Positions 1 through 12,074 of a stretch of DNA of 64,000 nucleotides are shown here, piece by piece. The first letter of the stretch is position 1; each line of letters opens with the position of its first letter. Below the pieces are notes generated by a model, which worked only from the letters and a program-made list of their open reading frames with translations, did not search any database and was not told the DNA's origin. Origin of the DNA: Monocercomonoides exilis (taxonomy: Eukaryota > Preaxostyla > Oxymonadida > Polymastigidae); NCBI GenBank assembly GCA_001643675.2, contig LSRY02000028.1, positions 434,001 to 498,000 of the forward strand. The letters are read 5' to 3'. The position numbers and the translations under genes are program-made.

Positions 1-1678
1 AGCACGAATTTGCTGTGCAATTCGCAGCTCTGCACAAGCGATGTAATTTCAACAGGCTCTCACCCTGTTGCTGCGTCTTCTTTGTCTGCAATTGACGTTT
101 TACTCACTTGCGGATTTGCTCAGGAAGTGACCGTTAACAACTATGGGATTTTGGATGTTTTGTGCGTAGTTCAATCCATTCTCTCTTGCAACAACCCCTC
201 ATGGAACAAGGAATGATAATTTATGACTTTTTATGAGCATTCTGATGTATTTGTTAATTCTGCTTTTGTTTTAAAAATAAATATATGTCACTTTGTTTGG
301 ATTGTGTTTTCAGATTATGGCGGGATGTGGATTATATCCATTTGTTGTTGGATGCTTGTTTTCGTCTTCCGCTGAAACGATAAGTGAAGCTTTGACAATT
401 ATTGAGTTTTTGTCGTCAAACGATGAAGAGTTTTCAATCTATGTCGCAGAGAAATCTTTACTGACTGTTTTTTCAAGAATGTTGATGAACGATATTGATG
501 GAGACGAAATCAATACGCCAAGAGTAATCTTAACCATCTTCGATGGTGAGATAATTGCAGCAAATAAAAGTTCTTCAGAAGCAGAAAAACAGAATTTGAT
601 AAGGTATCCCGAGGATAATTACGAGTGTGTCGATTTAAGGAGTCGTTCTATGGCTGAGCAACACAATGATTGTAATCAGGAAAGTGATGGTGAAATGGAA
701 AATTGTTCATATTCAATTGAAGATAAAGATTTTGACAGAGCCATTCCGTCTGAAGAAGAATCTGAATTAGCAGAAGGCTGCTTTATTGAGAATAGGGATA
801 TTGATTATGATTGTTTACCGACTGTTGCTCCTCCATCAATGCAGATGGAACAGGAAGATAAATCTCAAATTGAATGTGAAGCAGAGAATTTTCATTGCGA
901 AGGGATCAAATCGTCTTCGAAAAGCATTCTTCCATGTCAAATAGACATCTCCTTTCAAATTCCGATCTTTAATTGGAACGAGCGAGCCAGAATATGGTCT
1001 GTCATGAGAACTTTAATGCTTAACATCTTTACTCACAAAAATGGATTTCAATCAACAGAAAAGTATTCCAAAGATTCTATTGAAGAGAAGATTGTACAAC
1101 CTCTAAATTATTCATCCACAGCACCTTTTGATAGTCAAACTATTATTACTGTATCTTCTAATTCACATTCAGCATTATCTCTTAATGATTTTATCCAGCA
1201 TCGTGTTATTGTAGCACTTATTTCAACTTTGGAAGAGCTTGCTAGTTTTCAAAACAAGTCAGATTCCTCACAGCTCAATTTCCTCCCAGTTAACATCTTT
1301 GCCCTCCAACTCTTACAAACAATATTAATACTCCTACGAGCAGGAGAAGAAATGCTTGAAAAATTTAATAAAATGGAAGAGCAGAAATCCATGATGCAAT
1401 CATCTTTGGATACGAATGAAACAACTTTTATAAATTCATTTTCTTCCTCGTCAGACGAATCATATGATTTATTCAAGAATAAACCCCTTTGTGATCTTTG
1501 CCTAAATTACACTAACATTAATACACTTAATTATTTTTGTCGCAGCAAAGACAAGAACTTAGCTGAAGTAGCGAATATGATCTGTTCTCGGTGGATAGAA
1601 AGGGTAACAACACTTGTTATGTGCGACTCTGATAGTGAATGGGAAGATGTTATTGATTCCCTAATAACCAATGGATGA
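1..1678 (+). CDS. Helical-repeat (ARM/HEAT-like) protein, 5' partial
   Basis: This gene runs in from the left edge. The first exon is open in frame 1 to about position 210, and the second begins after a TTTTCAG acceptor at 314 and ends at TGA 1676-1678. Both exons encode amphipathic leucine-rich helices typical of ARM/HEAT-like repeats, separated by an acidic stretch (roughly 560-900). I do not recognise the family. The first junction is odd: protein continuity suggests joining right after an AACAAGGA segment near 210, but no GT donor lies there. In-phase GT alternatives exist at 127, 133, 157, 166 and 169 and would shorten the first exon by 15-29 codons. The stop lies only 65 bp from the start of methionine aminopeptidase. 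That it is a real gene is likely; its function is unknown. Confidence 0.6.
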
Positions 1679-1743
1679 ACATACATGCAAATGAAAAACA
1701 GTTATTTTTTTGATGATCAGTTACCCAGTATTTTTATATACGG

Positions 1744-3711
1744 ATGAGTTCAGAAGAAAAAATTTCAACTTCTGCGAGTAAATCCGAAAAGAAAGAGGAT
1801 GAGAAAATAATAAGCGAGAAAAAAGAAAAGGAAAAAGCAAAAGCTGGAGCTGTGCCTTCACAAGTTTGAAAAAATCAAAACTTTTTCAAAAGAACTTATT
1901 TTTCGCATTGTTCCATGCAAATTGCTGCTCAAAATAAATGTGAAAAAAAAGCAGAAGAAGGAAGATAAGTCAGCACAAAAAGAAGATATTCAGTCTTCAT
2001 CTTCAACTCCATCCTCAGCAACACCTTCTGGAGGTTTATTCGTTTCTTTGCAAAGTTTTTCAAAATTTTGAAACATTCTTTATGATATATATTGCTTTGC
2101 TCTTAAGTTATTTCTTTGCCTGACAAACAGACCGTGCAACATCTTCCACCGCCACCAGAAGGATTAACGAGACGTCCAGGTTTATTGAAGCTATTTCAAG
2201 ACTGTTTAGGAAATTAAATTCAATTTTGATTAAATTTCCAATAGGATCAGATTTGCCCGATTTAATGTATGCGGTGAAGCCAGGACAGAAAGTGTTGCAA
2301 ACATTTCCTCCCACTGTTCCTTTGAGCGAAATGTATCCAAAGAAGAGATATCCTCTGGGAAAGCTTGAAAAACATCTTGACGAAGGGTATTCCTTTATTT
2401 TATATATTTTAATTTTTAATGTCAATCTTTTTCATTTGCCTTGGTGTGCAATTTATGTAATTCAGAACAACTCACCGTTCAGCAAATTCAGAGAAAATTC
2501 GATTGGAAATAATGAATGAAGGAATCACTAACGATTTTCGCCGTGCGGCAGAAGCACACAGGCAAATGAGAGCATATGCGAGACAGCTCTTGCGGCCAGG
2601 GATGCGACTGATTGATTTTGTTACTGAAGTTGAGATGAGAGGGCGCTATCTGATGGAAGATAGCTTTCTTTCTGATGTCTCCTCAAATCTTCTCAGAGCA
2701 TCTTGCTCATCTCTCAATCCAGCAATGTCTGCTCTTCTAGGCAAGCTTCTGAACGATGAGGCATCATCTCCAGCAACTCCTTCGGAAGATGCAGCAAAAG
2801 GAAAGAAAGGAAAAGGGAAAGGAAAAGGAAAAGCAGCGCTTCATGAGGATGAAGAAACACGGCAACTAATTTCATCTCTTTATCCGGACTACACACACGC
2901 CACATGTGGATTATCGTTCCCAACTGGCCTTTCTCTCAATAACTGTGCAGCACACTACACGCCCAATCCTGGTGATACTCGTGTCCTTCTGGATACGGAT
3001 GTTATGAAGATTGACATTGGAACCCATATGAATGGGCACATCATCGACAGCGCCTTCACTGTGTGCCTTGACCCAACGATGCAGCCTTTGATTGAGGCAA
3101 GCAAAGAAGGAACATGGACTGGCATCAAAATGGCAGGGATTGATGCCAGATTCATTGAAATTGGAGATGCCATCGAGGAAGTTATTTGCTCATACGAAGT
3201 GGAGGAGAACAAACGGATGAGATCAATCAGGCCTGTTGAGAATCTGAGCGGTCACTCACTGGGAGACTATATTGTGCATTCAGGAAAGCTGGTGCCCATC
3301 CACAAAAACGCGTGTGATGCGCATTTGAAGATGGAAGAAGGAGAAGCGTATGCAATCGAGACGTTTGCTACCACAGGAAAAGGAACAGTGTCTGATGGCC
3401 CAGACTGTTCTCATTACATGATGGCTCCTGATGCCATGTCGCGCATCGGATCAGTCAGAAACCCCAAAGCACGGAAGCTTCTGAACCACATCAACCAGCG
3501 TTTCAAGACTCTTGCTTGGTGCCGAAGGTGGCTGGAAGAAACAGGAGAGAAACAACACGCTATTCCATTGAAAGCTTTAATCGATGCAGATCTTGTTCAT
3601 CCGTATGCTCCTTTGAGCGATATTTCCCGTTCACATGTTAGCCAGCACGAGCATACGATTTTGATAAAGCCAACTGGCAAAGAGATTGTTAGTTTTGGTA
3701 ATGATGATTAG
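1744..3711 (+). CDS. METAP2: Methionine aminopeptidase 2 (MetAP2)
   Basis: This is a cytosolic dimetal hydrolase that removes the initiator methionine from nascent proteins. Exons are about 1744-1863, 1952/1955-2041, 2131-2179, 2245-2386 and 2466-3711, giving about 547 residues. The N-terminus is lysine/glutamate-rich, as in MetAP2 of other eukaryotes, where it contacts ribosomes. All five metal ligands are visible in their family contexts: the Asp of KIDIGTH, the Asp of IIDSAFTV, the His of GHSLGDYIVH, the Glu of YAIETF and the Glu of QHEHTILI. The substrate His lies in NNCAAHYTPN. One oddity is an extra segment of about 80 residues rich in Ser and Gly-Lys (about 2655-2890), inserted just before the LSFPTG strand where human MetAP2 has a short turn. 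Four introns begin GTTTG, GTTTC, GTTTA and GTATT. Assignment is firm. Confidence 0.95.
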
Positions 3712-3964
3712 ATTGTTTGAATAAGTTGTTTTTTTCTTATTCTCCTCTTCGTTATATATTTATTTAAACCTTAAAAGTTGTTTCAGAATTGAATGTTCAT
3801 CTTCAGCAATCAACTCTTATTTTGTTTTCCTTTTACAATTGTATCTTTTCCGCTTTCAGGATTTTATGTGTCAAAAAAAAAAAACGAAAAAATTCAAAAA
3901 CAAAAACCTGTTTAACCTCCTTTTTAAAATTTGAATTGTTAAGTAAATAGTGAACATCTACAAT

Positions 3965-4258
3965 TTAAGTTAACGCTTGCGAGAAAATTTCAGAGATAGT
4001 CCGAATAATACTCAGAGAAAATGAAATGAGAGTTACTGAGATGACGAGGATGAAGAAGCCGCTGTAGACCCACGCAAAAACAACGTGGTAAGTCTGTCTA
4101 TTTTTTTGATGTCCTGTTGCTGCTTTGTAATAAATTTGTAACACTGCCAAAATCAAAAATATATTTTTGCAAAAAATAAAAACATCCATTCAGATCCACA
4201 CCGTCCTGTCGTCTGTCACTTTTATAACAAACTTTTTTTCTCTGTTTCTATATTTCAT
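3965..4258 (-). CDS. Possible 61-residue single-span membrane protein
   Basis: This is a candidate two-exon gene on the minus strand: exon 1 at 4258-4202 (19 codons, basic), an intron starting GTGTGG and ending GACAG, and exon 2 at 4093-3965 (42 codons plus TAA). The second exon is one long hydrophobic helix (starting YHVVFAWVYSGFF) with a short polar tail. It uses more G/C-ending codons than the surrounding AT-rich DNA, which argues for coding. No family is recognised; small tail-anchored subunits of ER complexes have this look, but that is only a resemblance in size. The donor departs from the usual GTTTG/GTATG of this genome, so the splice model is uncertain. Confidence 0.4.
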
Positions 4259-4644
4259 TGTAAGACGTGTCTGCAAAAAAGTACATAAATAAAACTGTTA
4301 AAGAAAACACGAATATAATTCAAGAATAAACTTTTAACGGATTTGCAAGAAATAACTTTTATTTAAAAATTAATATGTTTCATAATAAAGATGGTTAAAA
4401 ACACACATTCTCGCTTCTGTTTGCAAAATCATCAAACGACGTGATGTACATTATTTAATGATGGGCATTTTTCATCATTCCATTTCATTTTGTTTTTCTT
4501 TGTTAATAAAATCATTGATCACAATATAATAGATTATTGAAAAAGTTCATTTTCTTTTGATCATTGACATGAAACATTATAATTTCCTACTTTCATCTTT
4601 AGGTATTTAAAAAATTCGTTTTCGCTAATAGAAAAGGAATTTTT
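4259..4644. other. AT-rich intergenic stretch
   Basis: I see no gene here. It lies between the candidate small membrane protein and cornichon, which are divergently oriented, so it presumably holds both promoters. Confidence 0.6.
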
Positions 4645-5126
4645 ATGTCATATCAAATAAGTATTCCTTCCCTGGTGTTTACCGCTCTAAATTTTCTGAT
4701 TAGTTTATTTTGTTCATTGTGGCACATGTTCATCATTATATCCCTTGGGGATTTAGAACAGGACAATCTTTCTTCACGTGACTTTTGTGAAGAAATAAAT
4801 CCTTGGATTATTGTTGAATATGCATCGCATGCTATCGGCACTTTCTTTTTCTTCATATTTAAAAAGTGGTTTACGTTTTTGCTAAATTCTGCAATGGTCG
4901 TGTTTAATTTTCGAAAGCTTTGGAAGAAAAAGCACCTTTTCGATTGTATGCTCATAAGGAGAAACGATGAAATTAGGAGATTGAAAAAGCAGCATGTTCT
5001 TATCACTCTCGGATATTTCTCATTGTTCATTTGGGAATTTGTACAGTATGCTTTTCATTTTTCTCTTCGAAATTTTCATTTTTCTATTTTAGGTTTATCA
5101 TAGATCTTATTCACAAGTTGTCATAG
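4645..5126 (+). CDS. Cornichon/Erv14 family ER export receptor
   Basis: Cornichon proteins are COPII cargo receptors that carry membrane proteins out of the endoplasmic reticulum. Two exons (4645-5045 and 5093-5126) joined across a 47-nt GTATGC...TTTTAG intron give 144 residues, the normal family size. Three hydrophobic segments are visible. Family hallmarks are the acidic loop after the first segment (DLEQDN), the KKWFTFLLN stretch, the basic KLWKKKHLFD motif that follows the second segment, and the final helix before a short tail. Without splicing the frame would run on into unrelated residues, so the intron is well supported. It stands as a single-copy gene between the small membrane protein and the P-type ATPase. 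Confidence 0.88.
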
Positions 5127-5457
5127 ATTTTTTCGATATTTTTAAAAGAGTTTGTTTCAGATCAGTTTACATTTCGCCAATTCAGCAAATAGAATAGAAA
5201 GCTTATAAGAGGATTTTGGAGAAATAAAAGTAACTATGGTAAGCAGGTGTTAGTTAGAATGAAATTTTAAAATCTGGAAATGAGGAGATTTTAAAAGTAA
5301 TAAAAAATAAAAATTCTCAGATTATTGAGAAAATACAAAGTGATACACATGAACGAACAAATGAATGATGAGACTAGTTGCGAGATTTCATAAAAAATTA
5401 AGTTTATGAATAGTGGGGGAAAAAAGACTAAAATAAAAAGAATAACAAAGATTACTA
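5127..5457. other. Intergenic, convergent gene ends
   Basis: I see no gene in these 331 AT-rich bases between the 3' ends of cornichon (plus) and the P-type ATPase (minus). Confidence 0.6.
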
Positions 5458-8400
5458 CTATTGATCCTTCCGCGTGGAAGGATCAAGAAACATTGTGACG
5501 TTTGTGGTTGAAGCAGTAGAAGCAGAGTTTTTGAGAAGAGACCTCTTCTTCTTCTTCTTCTTTACCGACGAAACGTGGGAAGTGTTCTCTCCAACAGCTC
5601 CCGCCCGCACAACGATTCCAGAGCTGCTGGTGATGTTGTTGATTGATTCAGATTTGTGCAAGGCACTTGACGGCTGTTGCGGGATGGCCATCGACGGGAA
5701 GATGTCAGACAGGCGCGGGGCAGACGAAGACGCAGACATCGTCGATGCACTCGAAGACGGCGCAGCTGTGGGAGACAGAGAAGACGCTCCTTCAGAAGAG
5801 ACAGCAGGCAGAGAGGCAGACGAGCTGTGGGACGAAGAGGTCTTTGCTAGTGCAGCAGTGGACGGCGGGACAAGCGTTGAGGCATCTCTGTCAGGATCGT
5901 CCTCTCTCATCTTGTTCTTGTTCTTTCTGCTCCGCTTCTTCTTCCGCCTCTTCATCTTCTCGTCTTCTTCATCGTCAAACACTTCTTTGCTCCAGTCCTT
6001 GAAGAACTCGTTCTGCTCAAAGCGGTTCACAATTCCTTTCTTTGCAGCCACTTTCTTTTTGTGCCTGCGAATGGCTCTTCGGATCAGCTTCTCAATCTCC
6101 ACAACAATGAATATAAACACTCCAACACTCAGCGCAATAAACCAGTCGTACCACAGCATGTTGCCTGTGCGGAACACTTGCTGCATGAACGGCGCATAGG
6201 TGAGGAAGAACTGCAGGCCGATGAGAAGCACAATTGCTCCAATCGACAGCCAGCCAGCATCCACAAAGACACGCCACGTGAAGGAGTTCTCTTTGAGGTA
6301 CACGTGGTTCAGCAGGAAGCAGCACTGCATCAGCGTAATCATGTTCACAGCCACTGCCGAGTGCCGCTTGATAGACGCCTCGTCGTTCAGGTCGGTGATA
6401 AGATAGAAGTACACGACAACAATTGCTGCTACCACTGCACCGACATAAATGGTGCGGATGTAGAAAGTCGATGAAAGAAGAGACTTGCGCGGGTCACGTG
6501 GAGGTTGGTCCAGAATTCCTCGTGTTCCTTTTTGGAAGGGCACGCACGTCGATAGCAGAATGGAAGTGATGGTGTTGATCCAGAGCGACTGCAGGGCAGT
6601 GATTGGGGCAATGCCTCCTTTGAAAAAGGAGGAAATGACGAGAACAAGAGCCTGTGCGCAGTTGGTGCCGAGGGTGAATGTGATTGTGCGCTTGAGAGAA
6701 GAGTACACTACTCTGCCCTGCTCCACCGCTGCCACAATCGTCGAGAAATTGTCGTCCATCAGCACCATCTTCGCTGACTCCTTCGCCACTTCTGTTCCGG
6801 TAATGCCCATCGCAATACCCACATGCGCCTGCTTCAGCGCCGGAGCATCGTTCACACCATCGCCTGTCATTGCAGTGATGTATCCTCTGTCCTGCAGCGC
6901 CTTCACAATACGAATCTTGTCAGCTGGCGTAGCACGCGCATATATCTGGGTTGTATCCACTGCCTCAGCCAGCTCCTGCTCACTCAGCTCGCCCAGCTCT
7001 GTAGATGTCTTCACTTTCCTCGGGTCCAGTCCCAGCAGAGCACCGACAGCAGCTGCAGTCTTTGCGTGATCTCCTGTAATCATCACCACACGGATGCGTG
7101 CTCGCTTGCACTTTCTGATTGCGCGGTGTGCTTCTGGCCGTGGCGGATCAAAGATTCCCACAACTCCCAGCAAAGTGAATCCTTTTTCGTACACTTCTTC
7201 GAACTGCAGTGGCGGTGGACGTTTTGCGCGAAGTGGTGTCTTTGCTGCTTTGGGGGAAGGAGACTTCATCTCAATTGCACGCCCACTCATCTTGGCGCTT
7301 CTTCCTGACGAGCGCATGCGATCTGAGTCACCATCAGCATCAGAGTCAGATTCATCGTCTGAATCATCTGCATTGATTGTCGGCTCGTCCTCTTCGTTGC
7401 TCTCATCCTCCTCTTCGTCATCATCGTCTTCGTCATCTTGCTGTGGCGGATATCTCTTCTCTGGAACAATCTTCTGTGCAAGCGCAATTGTGCGCAGGCC
7501 CACTGCCGCCATCTTTTCGGTCTCTGCCTTCCAGAACTCCTCATCGATCGGCTCGCTCGCAAGGTATGTGTCGACGGCTGTTGTTTCGTCCTTCTGCGAA
7601 GACAGCATCTCCGACGGGGTGAACTTGGTGCTTCCGCCGCGCATCACAAACACATCTGGCGGGGGAATCGTCGCTGTGGCTACAGGCCGCACGACAGCCT
7701 GGTGCGAGCACAGTTTGAAGATCCTTTCTGGTGCTCCTTTGAGCATCAGCACGTTGTGGCACTTGTCGAACGATTCGAGTCCGTAGTCTTCTTCATCTGC
7801 ATCTGCACCAGCTCCTGTACCAGATGCTGAAGGAATGCGGGGTGTCTTTGTACGAACAGTGGAAGAGGCGCCTGAAGGTGAGAGCGATGGAGATGGCAAT
7901 GAAGAGGAAGATGAAGAGGAAGAGGAAGAAGAGGAAGATGATGATGATGAATCAGCTGGATTTGCTGTTTCTGATTGAGTTGAGTCAACTTGCTCAAATT
8001 TTGGCACTGATTCAGTTTTATTCTCTTCATTTTCTGTTTTTTCTGTCTCATCCGAATGTTCCTCTGGCTCTTTCATTCCACTTTTCGTCGACAGCTCAGC
8101 ACAGACAGACGCCATTGTGGTTACCACGCTCTCTTCCAGCTCGTCGTATTCTTCGTATTCGTCCTCAGAGCCCCACAGCTTCTCTTCCCAGATGTCGCTC
8201 ACGCTCCACGGGCATCTGTTCAGCGTGGCCATCCAGCCCCAGTCAGACTCAAACGGTATCACATCCAGCCGCGGGCACTCGCTCTGCATCCGCGTCATAT
8301 TGAATCCTGCCTTCAGCGTGAGTGGATAGAGCGCACCTTCAGTCGTGTCCCCTTGCACGTCCCATGTTTGCTCCTCGTTCTGCATCAGCACCGCATCGTT

Positions 8401-9952
8401 GCACAGCACCCCGCACCGCAGAAGCGCAGACACAAGTCCCGGATGGTCGAACGTGTACGACAGCGGCTTTGCGCCGGGCGTTCCTGTTGAGGAAAGAGCT
8501 GCCTCTTCCTCTGTCGCATCGGGACCCACCTCCACCTTCACAGAAGTTGGCTGTTCAATCTGCAGCGCATGCTGAAGCACCATTTCGGCGTGGCGCTTCC
8601 GCTTTGCCTGCCACTCGAGCACATTCTTCTGCAGCTGCTTTCCAGCCTCTGTGTTCGGCAGAAGTGACAGCGTGTACTCATTCCGCGGATCAGGCGCTGC
8701 TTCCTTCAGAGAAATCTGCTGCCCTCTCTCCAGCGTCGTGATCTCACCGTCGCATGGGTCGTAGCCGTTACCGGACACAGTGTACTTGCGCTGAACTGTG
8801 AAGAACGCACGGGCAGTCATCTGGTTTGTGGTGAGTGTTCCTGTCTTGTCAGAGCAGATGACAGACACAGCGCCGAGCGTCTCGACTGCTGGCATTGCGC
8901 GGATGATTGCTTTCCGAGACGCCATCTTCTGCATCCCAATAGCTAGCGTGAGTGAGATGATTGCTGTCAGCCCTTCCGGCACAAGCGCAATCCCGACACA
9001 GCACGCAAAAATGATCGCTTCGTACCAAACCATCGACGGGTAGTTGATGAAGAACACCACCAAAAATGTAATAAGGATCAGAACCAAGGTTATGAAAACT
9101 ATTTTTTTTCCAAATTTGTCAAGTTCAACTGTTAATGGTGTTGCAACTTCTTTCACTCCTGCAACCATTGCAGAGATTTTTCCTATTTCTGTTCGAACTC
9201 CTGTTGCAACGACAATTCCTTGAGCTGTTCCTTTTGCTGCAAATGTGCCTGAATAAACCATGTTCGCTCGTTCTGCGAGAACAACATCCTCTGGAAGTTC
9301 TTCGATAACTTTCGGATTTGCTGTCACTTCTCCAGTTAATGCAGCTTCTTGAGTCGAAAAATTGTTCACCTGAAACAATCGGCAATCTGCGGGAATTTTG
9401 TCCCCGGAGTTGATAACAACAACATCTCCGACTACAATGAGATCGGAGGAGATTTGCTTTTTAACCCCTTCACGCAAAACAGTTGTTGATAATGATAGCA
9501 TTTTTGTTAGAGCTTGGCTTTCTTTGTCAGCTTTTCTTTCTTGGATAAATCCAATTAGAGCGTTGATAACAAGGACAACCGCAATAACCACTCCTTCGGG
9601 CTTAAATTTGTTTTTAATTGTTAATAATTATTTTTAAAGAAAAGCTTAAAATTGTTGAAAAGCATATGTTGCGAAATAAACAAACTATATCTTGAACAGC
9701 AAAGCAAAAAATCATGATGACAATCAAAAGGTATGATATAATGTTATTAAACTGTTGCAAAAATTTTATTATCATTGGAGTTTTCTTCGGAGAAGGAAGC
9801 GAATTACGGCCAAAAATTGATAGCCGTTGTTTTGCCTCATTTTCCGAAAGTCCGCATGACTTTGCCGTTGCAGTATTAACTTCTACTTCTTCTATAGATA
9901 TTGAGTGCCATCTAATGTTCTGGTCTGGCACTTGTCTGAGAATTTTGGACAT
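5458..9952 (-). CDS. P-type (P2) cation-transporting ATPase with large insertions
   Basis: This is an integral membrane cation pump using an aspartyl-phosphate intermediate. Exon 1 (9952-9686, 89 codons) and exon 2 (9600-5458) flank an 85-nt GTTTGT intron, giving about 1469 residues. Landmarks are the actuator TGE near residue 178, a VPEGL M4 segment near 296, phosphorylation motif DKTGTLT with the Asp near 340, MITGDHAKT, the hinge TGDGVNDAPAL, and M5-M10 ending near residue 1330. The nucleotide-binding domain is swollen by serine runs and acidic low-complexity blocks (about 7280-7440 and 7800-8060), and the tail is lysine- and serine-rich. The M6 sequence WINTITSILLS departs from the animal Ca and Na/K pumps and is closer to PacL/CtpF-like pumps, so ion specificity is open. 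The usual TGES reads TGEV. The class is certain; the ion is not. Confidence 0.92.
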
Positions 9953-10206
9953 TTTTTAAAAGAAGTAGCCAAAGTTTTGGTGCAGATCAAAAATAGTTGG
10001 TAATTCTGTAAAAGGTTCTTCAAATTATTAAAAACGCATATTAATCCTAACAACAAAAAAATACTTCTGTAATTCAAGTTGCAGACGTAAAACTTTTTTG
10101 TATTCAATTGAAAACCAAATAAAAAAAAATCAAGAAAAAACAACTTAACATTATTAAACAAATAAAAATAATTGTAACAGTAGCAACAACTATTCTTGAA
10201 ACATTT

Positions 10207-11265
10207 CTAACTCCATTTATCTGTATAAGACTTCGTTTTTGATTTCATCATTGGTGCATATGATAACATTTCGTTGCTAAAAGCGGAAAGTTCGCAGCAA
10301 TGAAGCGAACAGAATGTTGGTGATGCTGGGGGCTTCGGCAAAAAAGGAGGTACATAAGCCGATTCTGCTTCTTCGTGTTCAGTTTCAATATCATTGCAAA
10401 ATGTTGGTTGTGATGGAAAGAAAGACGATGGCGCTTCAATGCAAGATGATTCTGATTTTCGTTGTTCGTTAAACGACGGAAGTGCAACTGCAGAAGAAGA
10501 AGGGAAAAAAGAAGGCTGAGTCATTGGTAAAGATACAGAACCATTTGTTAGTGAAGATGAAGGCGAAGGAATTCCGGAAGATGAAGGAAATTGTCCAATA
10601 TCAAGTGATTCACTCTCACTAACCGCAGAATCAGGCGGCTCCAAAAAGCTTTCATGAGCAAGAGCAAACAGAGGATCATCTTCTGTTTCTGTTGTTTGAA
10701 GAAAGCGCCTCATTATTCTTCGGGAAAGTGGAACTCGGTTGCAGCTCGTAACGCAACAACCATTTGATTTTGAGCCTTCTATAATTCGAGGCTCATACAG
10801 CTTTTGCTTTTGGTCCAAAAGAATGTCTGAGTTTCATGTAATTTTGGATTGAAAAAAAATCATTTTCTTAATATTTCAAAAAAGCAGGCTCAAACGTTGG
10901 AGGCAGTATCTGCTATATGGCAAGCACTTCTTTGTACAGTTTGCCGCGGAGCATGCTCGTCTATGCACCCATCCAAATGGATCAAACACAAATGGATCAA
11001 GTGATTGTTCTTTGTCGAATTGCTCCAATTCACGCTCCGCTAATTGCGTTGAAAATGCAGCAATTTGCTCTAATATTCAATTGATTACATTTATATTTTT
11101 GTGCATTTAATTTAACTTTTCAATACCACAGAAATAGCGCTTCAATACATCATCATATATCCGTGACTCTTGTTCATAAATTCGTTTTAATCTTCGCTCT
11201 AGCTCTTCTTTAGAAAATTTTTGATCGTTCTTTATATGTTTTGCTTCGTCAGTTCCATCTGACAT
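10207..11265 (-). CDS. C3Hc3H zinc-finger protein (KANSL2/INO80D type)
   Basis: Three exons (11265-11127, 11069-10896, 10826-10207) give about 310 residues. The N-terminal half is a charged helix. Across the second splice junction lies a Cys/His cluster of the zf-C3Hc3H type: CSAANC, KKC, RYCLQH, then the conserved ILLDQKQKLYEP helix, then GCCVTSC. A second short element PTFCSLHC occurs near the C-terminus after a serine-rich linker. In animals this domain is found in KANSL2 of the NSL histone acetyltransferase complex and in INO80D of the INO80 remodeller. A nuclear chromatin-complex role is therefore the likely one, but which complex cannot be told. The start ATG is 172 bp from the divergent S26 gene. 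The reading frame and zinc ligands only come together after splicing, which supports the model. Confidence 0.72.
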
Positions 11266-11437
11266 TCAGTAAATTTATTATGAATTTTTACAAACTCAAA
11301 AGATAAATTACAGGTGATTTGACGAGAGGAAATATTAGATCAACACTTGAGTGTGTTTATTGCAATTTTCTTATTATAATCCATTAACATGATTGCCAAA
11401 TTATTATATTTGATAATAAAAATTGTTTTTGTGTAGA

Positions 11438-12074
11438 ATGCCAGTTAAACGCAGAAATGGAGGTCGTTCCAAACATGGAAGAGGACACACACGCGCAATT
11501 CGCTGTGTGAATTGCGGAAGATGCTGCCCAAAGGTTTGAAAGTATTATTGCATTGCTTTCTTTTTTTATCTTTTTTCATAAAATCAGGACAAAGCTATTA
11601 AAAGATTTGTCGTTAGAAATATGGTTTGCAACAATTTAGTTTTTTCTCCAGCTTGTTTTATTTTAAATTAATTTCGCTGAACGAAAAAGGTTGAAGCTGC
11701 TGCATTGAATGATATCAAGGCCGCAACTGCTTATGATAGTTTGAACTTGATTTCTGATTTAAGATGATATTTTAATAATTTTTCATTTTTCAGGCTACAC
11801 CATCCCAAAGCTTTACATGAAAATGGAATACTGCGTCTCCTGCGCTGTCCATTCACATCAAGTGCGTGTCAGATCTGATGAAGCTCGTCGCAATCGTGAT
11901 CCACCACAACGTCGCAGAGTATGAAATTTGCCTTTCAAATGAAAGCTTTTGAACTATTTGTTGTTTTATTCTCATTGTTAATTTTTGCAATCATTTTAGC
12001 CCACTGACAAAAAAGACGAGCAAAGAAAACCAGGTGCGACTCCAGCTGGACAAGGAGCCGCAGTTAGAGCATAA
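11438..12074 (+). CDS. RPS26: 40S ribosomal protein S26 (eS26)
   Basis: This is a component of the small ribosomal subunit near the mRNA exit site. Five exons (11438-11533, 11589-11624, 11690-11738, 11794-11918, 12000-12074) give a basic protein of about 126 residues. The family signature is clear: N-terminal [13 protein letters not shown], the zinc-ribbon cysteines in [20 protein letters not shown], and [20 protein letters not shown] with the second cysteine pair. The PPQRR C-terminal region is followed by a short extension. Introns are 51-81 nt and begin GTTTGA, GTTTGC, GTTTGA and GTATGA. They make this gene the best guide to splice signals in the window. It is divergent from the zinc-finger gene. 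Confidence 0.97.

Noticed and set aside
5474-8490. Several long plus-strand frames opposite the P-type ATPase
   Set aside because: They are antisense shadows of the serine- and acid-rich ATPase exon and lack any motif; the minus strand has all P-type signatures.
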